DNA from: Stomoxys calcitrans
Taxonomy: Eukaryota; Arthropoda; Insecta; Diptera; Muscidae
NCBI RefSeq assembly: GCF_963082655.1
Contig: NC_081553.1
Span: 48,058,889 to 48,122,888 of the forward strand
Length of the DNA stretch: 64,000 nt
Direction: 5' to 3'
Shown: positions 62,950 through 64,000 of the stretch, one piece after another
Layout: every line of letters begins with the position of its first letter
How positions within the stretch are numbered: the first letter of the stretch is position 1
Translations under genes and position numbers: made by a program
The notes under the pieces: generated by a model
Seen by the model: the letters and a program-made list of their open reading frames with translations, nothing else
The model's database searches: none
What the model was told of the DNA's origin: nothing

Positions 62950-63360
62950 ATCAGGCTGAATTAAAGTTTTCCTATAGGAAAACCTATATTTAATTTTCCT
63001 ATATTTAATTTAATTTAGCCTGGCTGAATAAGGTTTTCCTATAGGAAAACTTTAATTCAGCCGGGCTGAATAAGGTTTTCCTATAGGAAAACTTTAATTC
63101 AGCCGGGCTGAATAAGGTTTTCCTATAGGAAAACTTTAATTCAGCCGGGCTGAATAAGGTTTTCCTATAGGAAAACTTTAATTCAGCCGGGCTGAATAAG
63201 GTTTTCCTATAGGAAAACCTTATTCAGCCAGGCTGAATTAAAGTTTTCCTATAGGAAAACCTTATTCAGCCCGGCTGAATTAAAGTTTTCCTATAGGAAA
63301 ACTTTAATTCAGCCTGGCTGAATAAAGTTTTCCTATAGGAAAACTTTAATTCGGGATGGC
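62950..63360. repeat. 42-bp double-palindrome satellite
   Basis: Nine copies of the perfect palindrome TTTTCCTATAGGAAAA. The last eight start at 63,034, 63,076, 63,118, 63,160, 63,202, 63,244, 63,286 and 63,328, all exactly 42 bp apart. Between them is a second palindrome, ATTCAGCC-N-GGCTGAAT, with the central base G, A, C or T. The arms come in two forms (CTGAATAAGG and CTGAATTAAAG) that pair in different combinations along the array. The first unit is separated by a degenerate AT stretch (62,985-63,018). Confidence 0.95.
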
Positions 63361-64000
63361 TGAAAGAGTTTTCTATACGATTTAATTAATTATCTGGCTG
63401 ATTTAAGTTCCCAAAATTATATTTAATTCCGTTTTTATTCTATGTAGAATGCTCCGCCTTAGAAATTTTAAAAGTATTTATGAAGTTTTTATTCCTTTAG
63501 CAAGAAAAACTAATTAGGAAATAATATCGCGATTCGGAACTTTATTTTTGCAAATTTCTTCTTATATATCCATGTGATTGTGTTTGTGTGAGCACATTTC
63601 GGAATGCATCAAATTTAAAACTTTAATTAAAATCATATCATTATTATAATTTGAACTCCAACAAAGAAATTCATTTCGCCGAAAAATTCTATTCATAGTT
63701 CTGTTCAGTTGTTCGCTTCATTACGCCTGCCTGGGCTGCCATCTCCTAGGATTGCTTGGCTGTTCGCTTGGTGTGATTATGCGAAACCAAAAGTATTTGC
63801 ATAAATTATCCGCATTTACAAGAGGAATAAGTATTAGGTCGCATTACGAAGCATTTGCATAAAAATTAGGTAAATGAATATTAAAAAAAAGGATTTCATT
63901 ATTATCGTAGTCATCGCGTCATGGCAAGAAACAAAAGGCCAACGAAATGATTGCAACTCTCAAGACAACCTTATCTACAATTGAGTTTTAGTGATGGCAA
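63361..64000. other. AT-rich low-copy sequence to window end
   Basis: The first 45 bp are degenerate satellite (GGCTGAAAGAGTTTTC, CTGGCTGATTTAAG). The rest has no recognisable repeat, gene or RNA. Confidence 0.6.

Noticed and set aside
62950..63360. Bacterial-type rho-independent terminators or operator palindromes
   Set aside because: Tandem 42-bp periodicity in an insect repeat context fits a palindromic satellite and no gene is nearby.

Overview
The window looks like repeat-dominated, non-coding DNA from a higher fly, most likely a calyptrate/muscid such as a Stomoxys or Musca relative. That placement is inferred from the style of the interspersed repeats and from the retrotransposon and mariner remnants; no single-copy gene supports it. 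I find no intact protein-coding host gene, no tRNA or rRNA gene and no CRISPR array. All recognisable coding sequence is decayed transposon sequence.

Region 1 (1-33,891) is one uninterrupted head-to-tail satellite array, cut off by the left window edge. The monomer is 124 bp, about 35% GC, with roughly 270 copies. It carries 107-bp deletion monomers, several subfamilies that occupy different zones, and higher-order blocks (about 4.1-4.5 kb and about 2.34 kb) that show segmental amplification. The last three monomers are the most diverged, as expected at an array edge.

Region 2 (about 34.2-62.1 kb) is a patchwork of interspersed non-autonomous elements, here called families A, B and C. They share one design: a head starting near ATACCC(T/A)CCACCA, a (TA)n-like tract and a GTCC/GTCT core (both clearest in A), a variable number of modules of exactly 153 bp built round TATAGCT(G/C)CCATATA, and a tail with a GC-rich hairpin ending near TTTTACTTGTT. 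The design resembles the dipteran INE-1/mini-me type. Inserted among them are fragments of a non-LTR retrotransposon with reverse transcriptase and RNase H (three pieces), an R1-like fragment, a Jockey-like fragment, an endonuclease-RT linker fragment, a 5'-truncated mariner and a 237-bp MITE that is an internal-deletion derivative of the same mariner type. One copy (60.7-62.1 kb) carries a 235-bp GTCC/GTCT microsatellite.

Region 3 (about 62.1-64 kb) is AT-rich low-copy sequence holding a truncated element head fused to a compact 42-bp satellite made of two alternating palindromes (62,950-63,360).

The strongest candidates for something undescribed are the 124-bp satellite with its layered higher-order structure, the rigid 153-bp module shared by three diverged element families, and the double-palindrome satellite. 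No sequence search could be run, so novelty is not established for any of them.
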